Assembly (NCBI GenBank): GCA_033297075.1 | Contig: MU858106.1 | Location: 124,001 to 188,000 of the forward strand | Origin: Rhypophila decipiens | Lineage: Eukaryota; Ascomycota; Sordariomycetes; Sordariales; Naviculisporaceae | Direction of reading: 5' to 3' | Length of the DNA stretch: 64,000 nucleotides | Shown: piece after piece, positions 1-11,084 of the stretch | Numbering within the stretch: the first letter of the stretch is position 1 | How the letters are laid out: every line of letters begins with the position of its first letter | Made by a program: the position numbers and the translations under genes | The notes under the pieces: model-generated | Told to the model about the DNA's origin: nothing | The model's database searches: none | The model's input: the letters and a program-made list of their open reading frames with translations, nothing else

Positions 1-774
1 GCCAAATAACGGATTTTTACGCTGAGAAGGAGGTTAAGTATCTAAAACTGAGAAGAAACTAATTAAATACTTAAATTGTCGGCTTTTTAATAGTATTTTC
101 AAGTAAGTTATAACTAGTGATTATTTGAAGTGTTGTACAACACCCTGTTAAAAGAACTGAACTAACAATCATTCAAGCATCTCATTGTACTGACTGACCG
201 GATGCACTAAAGTTTCTCTTCTTTTATTTGCCTTGCCCCCTGTCTGTCTGTCTGCCCTTCGCCCTTCGCCCTTCGCCATCCGCAATCATAATCTGAAATA
301 TTGTTGTCAAGGGAAAAATATATATAATGGAACAGAAAGAATTAAAACATTACAAAAGAAACGTACTAAAGTACAGTGTATGTAAGTGAGTAAGTAAGGT
401 CGCCGTGAAACAACCGCCAGGACCGCTTGTCATGTTTATGTGTGATATGTATGTATGCATGGGGTATAAGCTAACATCTTTGGCAAACATGGAACAAAGA
501 AAACGAGTAGAAAGAAAAAGAAAGATATTGACATGAATGGTTTGCAAACAGACCCAAGAAAAGGATAGGCGATAAGTACCTAGGTTATACGAATACTGAT
601 ACTGTGTGGTATCGTAGACATATCCTGAATCCTAAATCCTTCTTTGCCAGTCAGAGATAATAAAAAATCAACCACGTAGTTCTACCACCCAAGTAACTCG
701 ACCGGCTTACTTGGTAGGTTGCCGCCCTCGCCGCTCGGTATATCAAGACAGAGGCAAAGCCAAGTCAAAACAGC

Positions 775-854
<80 letters not shown>

Positions 855-992
855 CGACAGAAGGAAAAAGAAAAGGGGGTACTAGTACTACTGCACATGC
901 AAATAAATAATGCAAGACTCGTCAAACAACCTCTCCAAAAAGAAAGAAAAGGAAAGGAAAACATTTTGAGGAGTCAGAGCGAGGTCCACTAC
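1..992. other. Gene-free stretch downstream of the DOCK gene
   Basis: I see no convincing gene here. It holds simple repeats, a CTGT run near 241-252 and a CCCTTCG run near 256-277, and the (CAA)n tract annotated separately. The part next to 993 should include the 3' UTR of the minus-strand DOCK gene. Confidence 0.5.
774..855. repeat. (CAA)n trinucleotide microsatellite, about 27 units
   Basis: An uninterrupted run of CAA units ends in a CAACGACAG boundary. It lies about 140 bp beyond the stop codon of the minus-strand DOCK gene, so if it is in that transcript it is a (GUU)n tract in the 3' UTR. On the plus strand it would read as polyglutamine in one frame, but that frame has no ATG before the tract, so I do not call it coding. 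Confidence 0.95.
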
Positions 993-3900
993 TCACTCCT
1001 CATCCAGACTCCCCATAGCGTGGTGCCCTCCCCCAGCAGTAGTCATCATCATACTACTACCACCCGTCCCGCTGCCCGGGATCTTACTCTTCCCCCCACC
1101 ACCGCCCAATCTCAACAAACTTAATCGTTTCCTCACACTCCCGCCCAACATGCCCCCCGAGTTTGAGCCCCCACTGCTATGATCCGAGAATGTCTTCTCC
1201 CCACCAGAACCAGGATTAGTATTCGTACCACCATGGAGCGTAGTCCCCCCACCCCTGGCAGAAGAAGAATTCCCCGACGACTCTTTACTCAGCGCCGACG
1301 TGCCAAAGACAAAGCCCGACAGCCCACGAGAAGGACTACTCCCCTCGGCGGTCCATTCTCCTCCTCCTCCCCCACCAACTGCTGTTCCAGAAGTCGGGCT
1401 AGTAGTCAAATCGGTACCATTGACATGTACCATATTAGCCCCCCCACCACCACCCGAGCGAAAGAAACTCCTCCGGTTATTCGTCTCCTTGCTGTGGCTT
1501 CTACTCCCACTCCGTCCGCTGCTTGATCCGTGGGTGGAATGAGAGAGGGACATGGTCCTACCCAGCCCCCCGCCGCCGCCAGCATTACCCCCTGAACTGT
1601 TTCCGTTCAGCTTGGCAACTATCTCCTCGCCGCCATGATGATCTGCTGGTTTTCTGTTTTCCTGCGTCTGGGCTAGTGATGACTGATTCTTCTTGTGTCC
1701 GCTTCCTCCTCCCAAGAAGCTGAGTCTGGCGCCGCGACCGTTTCGGAGCGAGATTGGTCGCACGATAGATACCTCTTCGGTTATATTAATATTATTGGCG
1801 GCAGAGGCGGAGCCGTTGGTCATGGCCGTCGGGGAGTTTACAGTCGATTTGGTGGACTGGTGATGCTTGAGGCTGGGGTTTTGTGCTAATCCAGCCGAGC
1901 CCAGGTTGGGGGGAGGGGATCTTGGCCAGGAGCTACCAGTGGGAGAATGGGCATTGTCGCGCGGCGCTGGCTGCGGTGGCGTGAAGATGGAGATCTCGGG
2001 CGCAAAGGTAGATTCGTAGTCTTTAAACGTCAGCCAGTTGTCATTACGTAGGCAAATAAAAAACTCACATTTCTGGAGATCGTCCAGGTGCTTGGTGAGG
2101 GTCTCGTTGCCGCTCTTGGCAAATGTCGCCAGGCACCTCTTGATCAGGATTGCGTGGTCCACCAGCGCCATCTTGATGGCATTCTCTGAAGGATCAAGCT
2201 CGGGCGGCTCTAGGTCCTCGTCGTCGTCCAAGTCGTCGTTATCCGCTAGCAAGTTGTTTGTGCCGGGTACTAGCTCGCGATAGCACACCACGCTGTTCTC
2301 CGAGTGGGGGTTCACGCTGATGCTGACGGCATCAAAGAGCAGCCGCATGTTATCCTCGCCGCCTTCGCCATCAGCCACCTTCTTCTCGAGGATCGACATC
2401 TCAGCAGTCTTGCGCACAATGCGCTCCAGAGCCGTCTCCTTGGCGGATAGCCGGATTTCTCGCGTCGAGACGATCTCGCTGCGTCGCAGGATGGTAGGGA
2501 ACGGCTCGGCCGTGGTGTAGACAATCTTCTCGGCATAATGCTCCGCCACGGGGCCATTGGTATTCCGTCTGGAGCTGACAGAGAATTCCTGTGCATGGCC
2601 AGAGACGAGATAGTCCCTGATCACCTGCGGCACCCTCGCGCGCTGGAAGACGTGATGGCTCAAGTCGCGATGCGGGCTGAGCGCAGAGATGACGAGGAAC
2701 TGGCCTTCCACGTCGTCGATATGCTCGCTCGTGACGATCTGCGCGCTCGGATACATCTCCTGCATGCGGTCTGTAAAGGCCGAGGTCCGCTCAGCTGGCG
2801 ATCCCTCAAATACAAACTCCTTGTCTCGCACACTCGTCGGGAAACCAAGCCCGCGGAAGATGACCTTGAAGTACTTGGGCACCAGCTTGTCGCTCTTGGC
2901 AATCGTCTCGTAGATGGTCGCGATGGCACGCTCGGTTCGGGCAAGCTTGGAAAAGTCAAACACGTTGGTCTCGTACTGGGTCTGCAGCTCCTTGTAGGCG
3001 GCTAGTGCGCTGCTCCAGGCCTGTCCGTCCTCAAAGTGCTTGATCATGTCAAAGTAGATGCGCTCCTTGCGCTCAAAGTGAGACTGCGCAGGGAACTCGG
3101 GGTCCTCCAGGGCCGGTGTAGTCCTAGCCGGGTCCCAGTCGTAGAGGTCGGCATGGAGACGAAGGGCCAGACCAGCCTCGGCGTGATTTCTGCCTTCGGC
3201 TTGGAGCTTGGCGAGCTGGTGAACATAATGCACAAATATTTCTTCCTTCTGCATGTCGCGGAGGAACTCCATCAGCCTCAGCCGGTGGATCAGATGCGAT
3301 GCCTCGCCAGACCCGTCTCCGCTGTGGACGGCCACTTCCAGGTCCAAGAACTCGTCCACCGTGCCCATGAGCTCCCGTATGGCCCGGTACAGGGGCTCAT
3401 CAGGTATCCGAGAAAGGGGCTCAAAACGGTCCAGCAGCTCGCCAACGAAGAGCTTCTGCAGGATACTCTCCGTCAGTGGTTTCGACTTGAAGTAAATATC
3501 GAGGCAGTCAATCATCTCTGTTTGAATGACGGACAGGTCTTCGCTGAGCGTCCACTCGCTGACAATCATGGTCTGCAGCACCTCCACGGCCATTCTTCGA
3601 AGTCCCTCGTGTACGCTCAGGCACAGCTCCACGATGGGGCCGACCAGTGTTGGCACGTACTGAACCTGGTATCCGCCCATCTTGGACAGCCCATAGCGAG
3701 CGCGCTCCTCGGAGCTGGTATCCCAGCCGATGGCCTCCCAGGTCCTCCTCAACAGGTCGGCACCATGCTCTCTGACATCGCCGGCAATCTTCCAGACGGC
3801 CCTGCGCTTCTGCTCCGGGAAAGTCTCTAGCGCAAGCGACGAGCTCCCGACAAGTTTCAGCAGAGTGGTGAAGAACATCTTCCACAACTCGGTGTCGAAA

Positions 3901-6900
3901 TTCTCAGCCTCGTCAGGATGTGGGAGAAAAGAGTCCAACAAGATGCTGGCAAGGTACTGCAGCGTTTTCATGGTCGACTTGTGGTGGAAGATATGCACGC
4001 TCAGCCAGTTCGAGGGGAACGTCTCGCCCTGCAGGATGCTCATGTGCACTCGGAGTGAGTTTTCTACAATAACGTTGAGATCGTCCTCGGCCAGCTCGAG
4101 CTGCATGCCGCTTGGCGAGTTGGACAATGCAGAGAGCACGGCCGAGAGTTCGATAAGCGCCTCATCAAACTTGACCTCCTCCGTCGTCGGCCTGGTGGGG
4201 AAAGGATAGGATGTAGGGAATAGCAGAGAGAGTCGGTTCTTGGGTTTCTGCTCCACCGCCAGTATGGCAAGATAGGACTGGATGATCTTGGGTATATAGT
4301 CGGGGATCTCGGGACCAAGGTGGTCAACCTGGCTGGCGAGAACCGAGCAGCAGAGTCTGACCTGTTCCTTCCACTGTTCTGTAACCTCATCCGTGTGACC
4401 CCAGTGAGGAGCAATCCACCGGACCGTGTTCGCACTCAGTGCAGATCTCTGCTCGGGGTGTGAAAAGATGTCCAGCTTGGCGTAGTTGATGATCAAGACC
4501 AGCTTGTACAGTACCAACTTGCCTTTGACCATGGAGCACGAGTCCATGAAATCAATGGCGATGTGCAAGATCTCCTCGGTGGTCAAAAGACCAGCCAGCT
4601 CAGGCAGCCAGGTATGAAAATGCTGCACGGCCAACGTCTGACTTCCCACAAGGACAGGCGCAGTGCTTCTCATCATAGCATCCAGAGCCTTGAAGATGCT
4701 GCGCAAGTGCCGCGTGAAGCCCGGGTTAGAACTCGTGATACCAATGCCCACTTCCTTGGCTTTCTGCTGTCCCCTGGCATGCGTGATGAACTTGAGGATA
4801 TGACGGACAACCTTGAACGTGGCACGCAGCTTTCGGGCCGTGTCGGGTTCGCTGGGCTTGGAGAGAAGCCGGGTAAACGAGCGAACAAGACAGGGAGTGG
4901 CGAATGGGTAGTTGAACTTGTTCTCGGCATACTGGTCGACGAGTGGCGCGAGGTTGAATCTCCTATCGTGAACAATGTCGAGCACTCGGACCAGCGCTGT
5001 AAAGACGAGATCTTCGTAATCATCGTTGCCCGAGTACTCAACCAAAATACCGAATAAGGCATCCAGTACGTCGTTCAACAGCTTCACAACCTCAATCTCG
5101 GGCACAAAGATGAAATGCTTCAAGAGGTCAGGTATCGAGTCCTTGCCGGCATCCTTCCACTTAAGAAGGCCCAGCACCACTCTGTCCTGGGAGAACCTCG
5201 TGCTGCACAGATACGTGTCGACGCGGATCGTGGCGAAAGGTCCAGTCACTTCGGCCTGGTGCTCATTCTTGCTCCTAGCAACAAATGGCAGGCTCAAGTA
5301 GCCGCCTCGCCCTTGTGGGCCCGGTTGTGGCCAAGTCGTGTTCTCGTCCAGCTTGTAGAGCAAGAGACCGTGGGCACCATCCCCAATGAAGGCCTGTTGA
5401 TCCCACAAGGGCAGATAGGCAACAGCAAATGGCTGGCTAGGCGCGTCGGCCAAATGCATCACTACGTGAGCTTCGTGGACATCCTGTGGCGCCACAACCA
5501 GCTTGATGGTCTGTCTCCAGGCTTCTCCTCGTTCGATTGCGACCGTCTTCAGCGTGCTGAGGCCCTCGGTATTGGAGGATGGGTATATGCAGTTCTCGAT
5601 GCGCTCGCCATTGGACCTCCGCACTTCCATGGTGATCTGAAGGTTGTTTCCGTGTATCCCAGATGGCACCGCCGTCGGACTCCCTCCGTATCTCGACAAT
5701 AACGTCTGTTTCGTCAAGGTGGCCTCCTCAATGGTCAAGTAGATGTCGGATCTTGGCTTTGTCGGCGCCCCCGAGAAGCCAATCTTGTTTGTTTTGCAGA
5801 TTCCAGACAGCACTGTGGGAGTGCTCTTGATCAACGCGTCCGCGTCGGGCTTGTTGAATGATCGGAGATGGACCTGCAGCCTCTCTGCCCTCCTCGACTT
5901 TTCGTACTGACCCGTCTTGCTGTCCAAGATGTCGCGGATGAGAGGATTCCACTCGTCTCCGTTTTCGTGTCTCGAAGCTCCCACATTCTGAGAGGGTGCC
6001 CATATGGCCACAATGTGCTCAATCTCTTCGTCCTGTTTCATGACCGAGTTCAACTTGAGCACTCCAACGCCCACCGTTCTGTCGGCCGTTGCCAGTGCCG
6101 AGTTTGCATCCAAAGAGGCTCGTCCGCCCCTCGAGTTGGCCGTGCCGGGAGGTCCATCCCGACTCTCAGATCCAGCCGAGTTGGCCGACTCCTCGGGCTG
6201 TTCCGACAGCGCATCCAGCTTGGGGTTGCCCCTCGAGAAAGCCGATCGCGTACCCTTGCCAGCCCACATCAAGCTCCTACGCATTGATTTGTTCCCGGAT
6301 GACAAGGGCGGCTTGGACGAATCTTTGGAGAATTGGGGGAGGCTTTGAGCCATCGAGCCTGATCGCGAGCTAGGTTTGGTGACGGCAAAGACCTGCTGGG
6401 GGGCTCGAATCTTGACAATTAACAACAACTCCAACTGGGACGCTTGAACATCGCCAATATCTGCAGCTGAAAGGTCCGTGAAGAGCGTCCGCATCTGCAT
6501 GTTCCTAGCCAGATGGCTCATTTGGCCCCCAGCCGGCATCTCGACAATATAGCTCTCCGAGAGAGGCACTATGGATCCTCCTGGCTTCCGTGTTGCCAGA
6601 TAAATAACCAACGTTGTGGCCTCGGTTGATGCGCCCGCAAACCCTTTAATGTCGACCATGAGGTGGTGAAGGGCGGTAAGCTCGACGGGATGAGTCGGGG
6701 TCTCGTCTAGCAGGCTCATGACAGATTGCAGTTTCGTAATCTCCACCACCGAGTCGTCACCAGTCAAGACTCGTCCTCGCTCGTGAGGGTCGCGCACAAT
6801 AACCTCGCCCCCGCAGAGCTTGTTGACCCGGACCAGGTCCCATACCGTCTTTTCTCGAAGATTCTTGTACTCCCAGGTTGTGAGGACATTGTGCAGAAAC

Positions 6901-7592
6901 TGCTGGCGCGAGAAATTCAGCGACGATATGAGCTGCGACAGTGTGTCTAGCTTGCTGTATTGCCGGGAAAGCAGGAGCTCGTGGAGGTTGGTCGAGTGCC
7001 ATTCTCGGAGGCAGGATGCGATTTCGTCGATGAGGGGCTCGGATGCCGAGGTCGGGGTCTCGTCGCCGATCTTGAGCATGGGCACGGGGGCCGGAGGTCG
7101 TGGCGCATTGGGATCGCGCGTCACGGGCACCGAGAGTCGTCCCTGGGCCCCATTGGGCCCCTGTTCCTTTGTCCCCTTCCAGGCACCTTTGGCGTCCCCC
7201 AAGCCAGCAAGGGATAATTCCGGGCTCTTTATCTTTTTCTTCCTCTCTCCATTCGCGAGCCCGCCCTTGGCCGAGTCGTTGGCGGGGTTCTGGCCATCCT
7301 CGCTCTCGTCCGAGTCGTCACTCTCTCCAAGCACCTCGCGTACCTCGACACAGCTTCGTGGGAAGATGCCACTAAAGACGCGGGCCTCGAGCGTCTGTCC
7401 CTTGACACTGGTTAGTCCGGCCAGGAGACTGGGCGGCGCAACAAGATATCCTCGGAGCCAGTTCCCGTCCGTCGTTTCCTCGATTATGTAGAGCTCATCG
7501 CCGAGTTCGAGCGGGAGGTCGGCCGGGCTCGAGGGAGTAAAGGGGAAGGCCGCTATGGCGAATGCGATGCGAGGCAGCGGTTGCCAGGGCAT
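993..7592 (-). CDS. DOCK-family guanine nucleotide exchange factor (SH3, DHR-1, DHR-2)
   Basis: This intronless gene encodes 2199 residues, about the size of fungal DOCK proteins. An SH3-like domain lies at about residues 10-90, a DHR-1/C2 lipid-binding region at about 613-755 (from SDIYLTIEEA), an all-helical middle, and a DHR-2 catalytic region at about 1465-1865 (from GRNHAEAGLALRLHADLYDW). After about 1880 comes a long Gly/Ser-rich, low-complexity tail with several poly-Gly runs. DOCK proteins load GTP onto Rac/Cdc42-type GTPases, usually with an ELMO partner, at membranes during polarised growth; that role is taken from the family. The ATG at 7590-7592 immediately precedes the SH3 and is the natural start. 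The Gly-rich tail is not expected from the catalytic core and probably varies among species. Confidence 0.92.
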   Translation of the reverse strand: MPWQPLPRIAFAIAAFPFTPSSPADLPLELGDELYIIEETTDGNWLRGYLVAPPSLLAGLTSVKGQTLEARVFSGIFPRSCVEVREVLGESDDSDESEDGQNPANDSAKGGLANGERKKKIKSPELSLAGLGDAKGAWKGTKEQGPNGAQGRLSVPVTRDPNAPRPPAPVPMLKIGDETPTSASEPLIDEIASCLREWHSTNLHELLLSRQYSKLDTLSQLISSLNFSRQQFLHNVLTTWEYKNLREKTVWDLVRVNKLCGGEVIVRDPHERGRVLTGDDSVVEITKLQSVMSLLDETPTHPVELTALHHLMVDIKGFAGASTEATTLVIYLATRKPGGSIVPLSESYIVEMPAGGQMSHLARNMQMRTLFTDLSAADIGDVQASQLELLLIVKIRAPQQVFAVTKPSSRSGSMAQSLPQFSKDSSKPPLSSGNKSMRRSLMWAGKGTRSAFSRGNPKLDALSEQPEESANSAGSESRDGPPGTANSRGGRASLDANSALATADRTVGVGVLKLNSVMKQDEEIEHIVAIWAPSQNVGASRHENGDEWNPLIRDILDSKTGQYEKSRRAERLQVHLRSFNKPDADALIKSTPTVLSGICKTNKIGFSGAPTKPRSDIYLTIEEATLTKQTLLSRYGGSPTAVPSGIHGNNLQITMEVRRSNGERIENCIYPSSNTEGLSTLKTVAIERGEAWRQTIKLVVAPQDVHEAHVVMHLADAPSQPFAVAYLPLWDQQAFIGDGAHGLLLYKLDENTTWPQPGPQGRGGYLSLPFVARSKNEHQAEVTGPFATIRVDTYLCSTRFSQDRVVLGLLKWKDAGKDSIPDLLKHFIFVPEIEVVKLLNDVLDALFGILVEYSGNDDYEDLVFTALVRVLDIVHDRRFNLAPLVDQYAENKFNYPFATPCLVRSFTRLLSKPSEPDTARKLRATFKVVRHILKFITHARGQQKAKEVGIGITSSNPGFTRHLRSIFKALDAMMRSTAPVLVGSQTLAVQHFHTWLPELAGLLTTEEILHIAIDFMDSCSMVKGKLVLYKLVLIINYAKLDIFSHPEQRSALSANTVRWIAPHWGHTDEVTEQWKEQVRLCCSVLASQVDHLGPEIPDYIPKIIQSYLAILAVEQKPKNRLSLLFPTSYPFPTRPTTEEVKFDEALIELSAVLSALSNSPSGMQLELAEDDLNVIVENSLRVHMSILQGETFPSNWLSVHIFHHKSTMKTLQYLASILLDSFLPHPDEAENFDTELWKMFFTTLLKLVGSSSLALETFPEQKRRAVWKIAGDVREHGADLLRRTWEAIGWDTSSEERARYGLSKMGGYQVQYVPTLVGPIVELCLSVHEGLRRMAVEVLQTMIVSEWTLSEDLSVIQTEMIDCLDIYFKSKPLTESILQKLFVGELLDRFEPLSRIPDEPLYRAIRELMGTVDEFLDLEVAVHSGDGSGEASHLIHRLRLMEFLRDMQKEEIFVHYVHQLAKLQAEGRNHAEAGLALRLHADLYDWDPARTTPALEDPEFPAQSHFERKERIYFDMIKHFEDGQAWSSALAAYKELQTQYETNVFDFSKLARTERAIATIYETIAKSDKLVPKYFKVIFRGLGFPTSVRDKEFVFEGSPAERTSAFTDRMQEMYPSAQIVTSEHIDDVEGQFLVISALSPHRDLSHHVFQRARVPQVIRDYLVSGHAQEFSVSSRRNTNGPVAEHYAEKIVYTTAEPFPTILRRSEIVSTREIRLSAKETALERIVRKTAEMSILEKKVADGEGGEDNMRLLFDAVSISVNPHSENSVVCYRELVPGTNNLLADNDDLDDDEDLEPPELDPSENAIKMALVDHAILIKRCLATFAKSGNETLTKHLDDLQKCEFFICLRNDNWLTFKDYESTFAPEISIFTPPQPAPRDNAHSPTGSSWPRSPPPNLGSAGLAQNPSLKHHQSTKSTVNSPTAMTNGSASAANNINITEEVSIVRPISLRNGRGARLSFLGGGSGHKKNQSSLAQTQENRKPADHHGGEEIVAKLNGNSSGGNAGGGGGLGRTMSLSHSTHGSSSGRSGSRSHSKETNNRRSFFRSGGGGGANMVHVNGTDLTTSPTSGTAVGGGGGGEWTAEGSSPSRGLSGFVFGTSALSKESSGNSSSARGGGTTLHGGTNTNPGSGGEKTFSDHSSGGSNSGGMLGGSVRKRLSLLRLGGGGGKSKIPGSGTGGSSMMMTTAGGGHHAMGSLDEE

Positions 7593-10500
7593 TGTGTCCA
7601 GGAATGCATCTATCGAGCACGGAAGGCACTATGATGTCAAAGTCAATGTGCGATCTTTGGACGGGTGACGCTCAGGATCGGGATCGGGACGCGCGCAATT
7701 CGAGGTCGGTCCTTGTTCCCGGGTCCCGTCGACGTCGGCGATAGGTTTCTGACCTAGGAAGCCCTGGCCAAGAAATCGCAGGTGCCCCTTTTCACTTTTC
7801 CGTCGCCCGACTCTTTTCTCGCTTCTCCAACCTTACGAGGCAGGTACGGGTCAATCTCAAAACCTCTACGAAGAACGAGTGGTCCTGTAGTTTCGGGGTC
7901 GAGTGCGTTTCGCTTCAATAAAATGGGCCAGCTGGACTACTCGGTATCAGTCGTCGACCTAATCGGATAGCTCAGTTCGGGATTCTCTCCTGTCGCTCGT
8001 CGGTGTCCTCTCTGTCGGGGTAAAAGCACTGACATGGGCCGCCCGGGTTCTCGCAGGGAAGCTGCCTGTAAGCTGCTTTAGGCGCTGCTCTCGCTGTAAT
8101 TGACTGCTGTCAGGGACCGCAATTTTAGTGGGCTGATGCAGGTACAGAGCCAGTTTTAGTGGATCAAAATCTCGTCCCAACTCGAGATTCCTGCGATAGA
8201 CGGAACTGAAGAAAACGAGGAAAGGAGAAATGCCCACAAAGTAAGGTTCGCCTTTCGACCAGTCACAGCAATTCCCCCTGAGAAAGATTGACCAACGACG
8301 AAGAGGTGGTGTTGTTCGTGGTGGTTGGAGAGGAAGAAAAAAATAATTCCACGAGGGGAAAAACGGCTTGTGCAGGGATTGGGGTCTCGCGTGTTTCCTG
8401 TGATGGTGTGGTTCACTTGCAGTGCTGGTGGTGTGCGCCTCGTTCGGCAACCAAGTCTTGATATCACAGACTGCACAGGTAATCACAACTGGCGAGATTT
8501 GCTTCACTTTTCTTTTGTCAAGGGGAAGGCGCGAAGGGGCTCTCTTCTCTCACTCTTGAACAGAGAGTGGCTCTGACCAGGTCGAATTCACATAGTTCTG
8601 TATTCAGAGGTCCCTTATCCGTCCCTAGGCCCCCTACTTTATCGGACGAACATGCTGCATGTGAAGCTGCTTGCTCCCTCGAGCATGCATCTTGCGCCTC
8701 ACTTGCCTCAGGAGTTGCTGAAGATTTTCAATATTTTGCTGCCCTCTTGCTTTTTGTTTGTCGACCCTCATGTCTCGCATTCTGAGACCTTTTCCACGCC
8801 TTTTGGGTCTCTTGTCCTCGTGGGCGTTCATCGGCCCCCACCACTGGATTCTTGGACCAAACACCGATATCCTCAAACCTCGGATTCCCAACACTCGCTG
8901 TTCACAACACAAGACTCAAAAGAGGAAAAGATGATGGGCGATGATTGCCCTTGGCATTTTGGAAACAAGCGCAGGACGCTAACCAGATGCGCTCAGACCC
9001 CTTTTTCTGCGTGAGCTGCATGGGTCTCGCCCCCGACCTGCCAATCGGGTCCGTGCTCAACATGTTCTCCATTTTCGACCCAGTCAAAAGGTGAAGAGCC
9101 ATGAAAACGGGTGAGGCGCATCGTCCGTCCGCGGGAAGGGCCTCGAGGTATTGATATCGAGTTGGAAGACTGGACAGGCAGGAGCAGGTCAACCTCGAAC
9201 CGCCTATGGTACTCTTGTCAAGATGTTGCCTGTTCCCTGCTTCAGTGGTGGTATCAATGATTCGCAGCTAGCCGTCGCTCAGCCGTACCCGGGCATCTGG
9301 CACTGGCACTGGTCCCACAGCTGTCAAGGTCCGGCGTTAGCACTGTCAAGGTAAATCCAGCGCCCAAATTCCATGCCAATTCAATCCACAGTGCACCCTG
9401 CGGGAGACGGGGTCTTCCGTGCAAGCACTTAAAGCAACAAGCCTTCGACGTCGGCCCGTTGCGTGAAAGGACCAAGCATGCCCAAAACTTAAACCACAAA
9501 GCCAAAATACCTACAGTACACCACCGGCGCGGATGTCTTGCTTGAGGTCTGACGGCACAGCACACACCCAAACACTGGGACCTGGAATCTGGTCCGGCAG
9601 AGACAACCCGCCGCTCGCTGCGTCTTGATGCAAACCGGGTACGGACCGAGTGCCAACTCGCGCGAGATTGCCGGTCTCCGAATCAATCAATGCCATCTCC
9701 AAACACTGGGCGGCTTTTATGAAATATCAACTGCTGCCTCATGATTCTCTCCGCAAAAGCTCTCTGGGGAGCGAGTCAATGATGCGCGAAGTTCCCAGTG
9801 ACAAGACAGCTACACTAAAAATTGCAAGGATAAATAATCTTGAACGCTTCTAGAAAAGATCGACAGCAAGCCCGTGTTTCACGCGCAGGTACCTGCCATT
9901 TCGCATGTCCAATTAAACGAGATTTGAAGCTATTCTGGGGGGCGTCTGGTCTGGTCGCCTAACAGGGTCTAACTTTTCCAGCCGTGTGGACAGTCAGTCC
10001 TCGGTGACCTAACGGGTCAAGGTGAGGGTTTGCGACTTTGGCAATCTTATATCAACGTCCATTTGGGTCAACTATCCGCGGTGACAGATCTCTTGATGTT
10101 GTTCTTGCAACGTGCACCAAGATCATGTCCTTGAATATCGGTATGAATCAAGACTTATTTCACAGAACAGGCCTACACAGATATGCCCCGCGGGGGCTCT
10201 ACGGATAAACGATGTCTTCTTCAAGGAACGATAAAGAGCAACATTCTTCTCCTTGGGTCACTATTTCTAGAGCTCTGGTAGAACAGGATACACAACACTA
10301 TTCTAAACGGTCTGGTATGTACATAGCTTGAGTTGGTCGTCGTATGCACCATAGAGGTATTACCTTGAACTAACCAACTAAACAACTTATAAGAATCATG
10401 CTTTTTTTTTTGAATGACATAAACTAACTACATCCATCACCCAACTTCATCTCCTTATTCGATAGATATCCAGCCCAACTTGATCCCATTATCGCGCAAC

Positions 10501-10651
10501 ATTAACACCACTGTTACATATTATACATATCCTGATAATACCTATATGTACCTATACTATACCAAAACACCAATGTCTGTTTGTCTTCATCCATCTATTT
10601 AGTACAACAGAGGAACGGGACCGGGAAAGGACATGTAAGTAAATAACCTCA
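7593..10651. other. About 3 kb without a supported gene
   Basis: This lies between the 5' end of the DOCK gene and the 3' end of the small surface-protein gene. All open frames here are short, mostly begin at non-ATG codons and resemble no family I know. The stretch next to 7593 must contain the DOCK promoter and leader. A poly-T run occurs near 10401-10411. Confidence 0.5.
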
Positions 10652-11084
10652 TTATAGCATAGCCATACCCACAGCACCAACGACCAACGCGCCCATCCCC
10701 GCTGCAGCGCCGGCGAGGTGATTTGCCCCGGCAGTGGTGACAGAAGTTCCCGTTGCTGTGGCGCCTATAATACACGTTAGTATAGTCCAACTACAATCCA
10801 AACTAGAACAAAGATGCAAAGGTTTCGCTTCACTAACGAGGAGTACCGGTGGAAGTAATAGTCGTGAGGGGAGTCTCCATAGGCGGAGGAGGAGGGGGGA
10901 CGACGCTGCTGACAACAACTGTCGTGGCGGGAGCAGGAGCAGGGGCAGGCACTGGCGTCGAGCTGAGGACGATGGTCGACACGGGCACTACGCTCGTGCT
11001 GTCCGACGTGATGGTCGTCGCTTGGCCTGATGCCAGGCCGCCGAGGAGGCCTAGGCTTGCTGCGAAGAGGGTTGAGGGGAGCAT
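10652..11084 (-). CDS. Small secreted Thr/Pro-rich protein, probable GPI anchor
   Basis: Two exons (11084-10847 and 10764-10652) join across an 82-bp intron with a TACTAAC-type branch site, giving 116 residues. The N-terminus is a classic signal peptide (MLPSTLFAASLGLLGGLASG). The mature part is Ser/Thr/Val-rich with a proline-alanine stretch and a run of six prolines. The second exon supplies a small-residue region followed by a hydrophobic C-terminus (AGMGALVVGAVGMAML), the pattern of a GPI attachment signal. No cysteine is visible in the mature chain. It is probably an O-glycosylated cell-wall or membrane surface protein; no family is recognised. Confidence 0.75.

Noticed and set aside
682..964. 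Minus-strand frames with poly-Val or poly-Cys runs
   Set aside because: They are other readings of the same (CAA)n tract.
711..1124. Plus-strand frame with a polyglutamine run
   Set aside because: It starts at TTG, and the glutamines are only the (CAA)n microsatellite; flanking sequence overlaps the DOCK gene antisense.
7959..8507. 182-codon minus-strand frame upstream of the DOCK gene
   Set aside because: No family resemblance, heterogeneous codon use, and it lies where the DOCK promoter and leader are expected.
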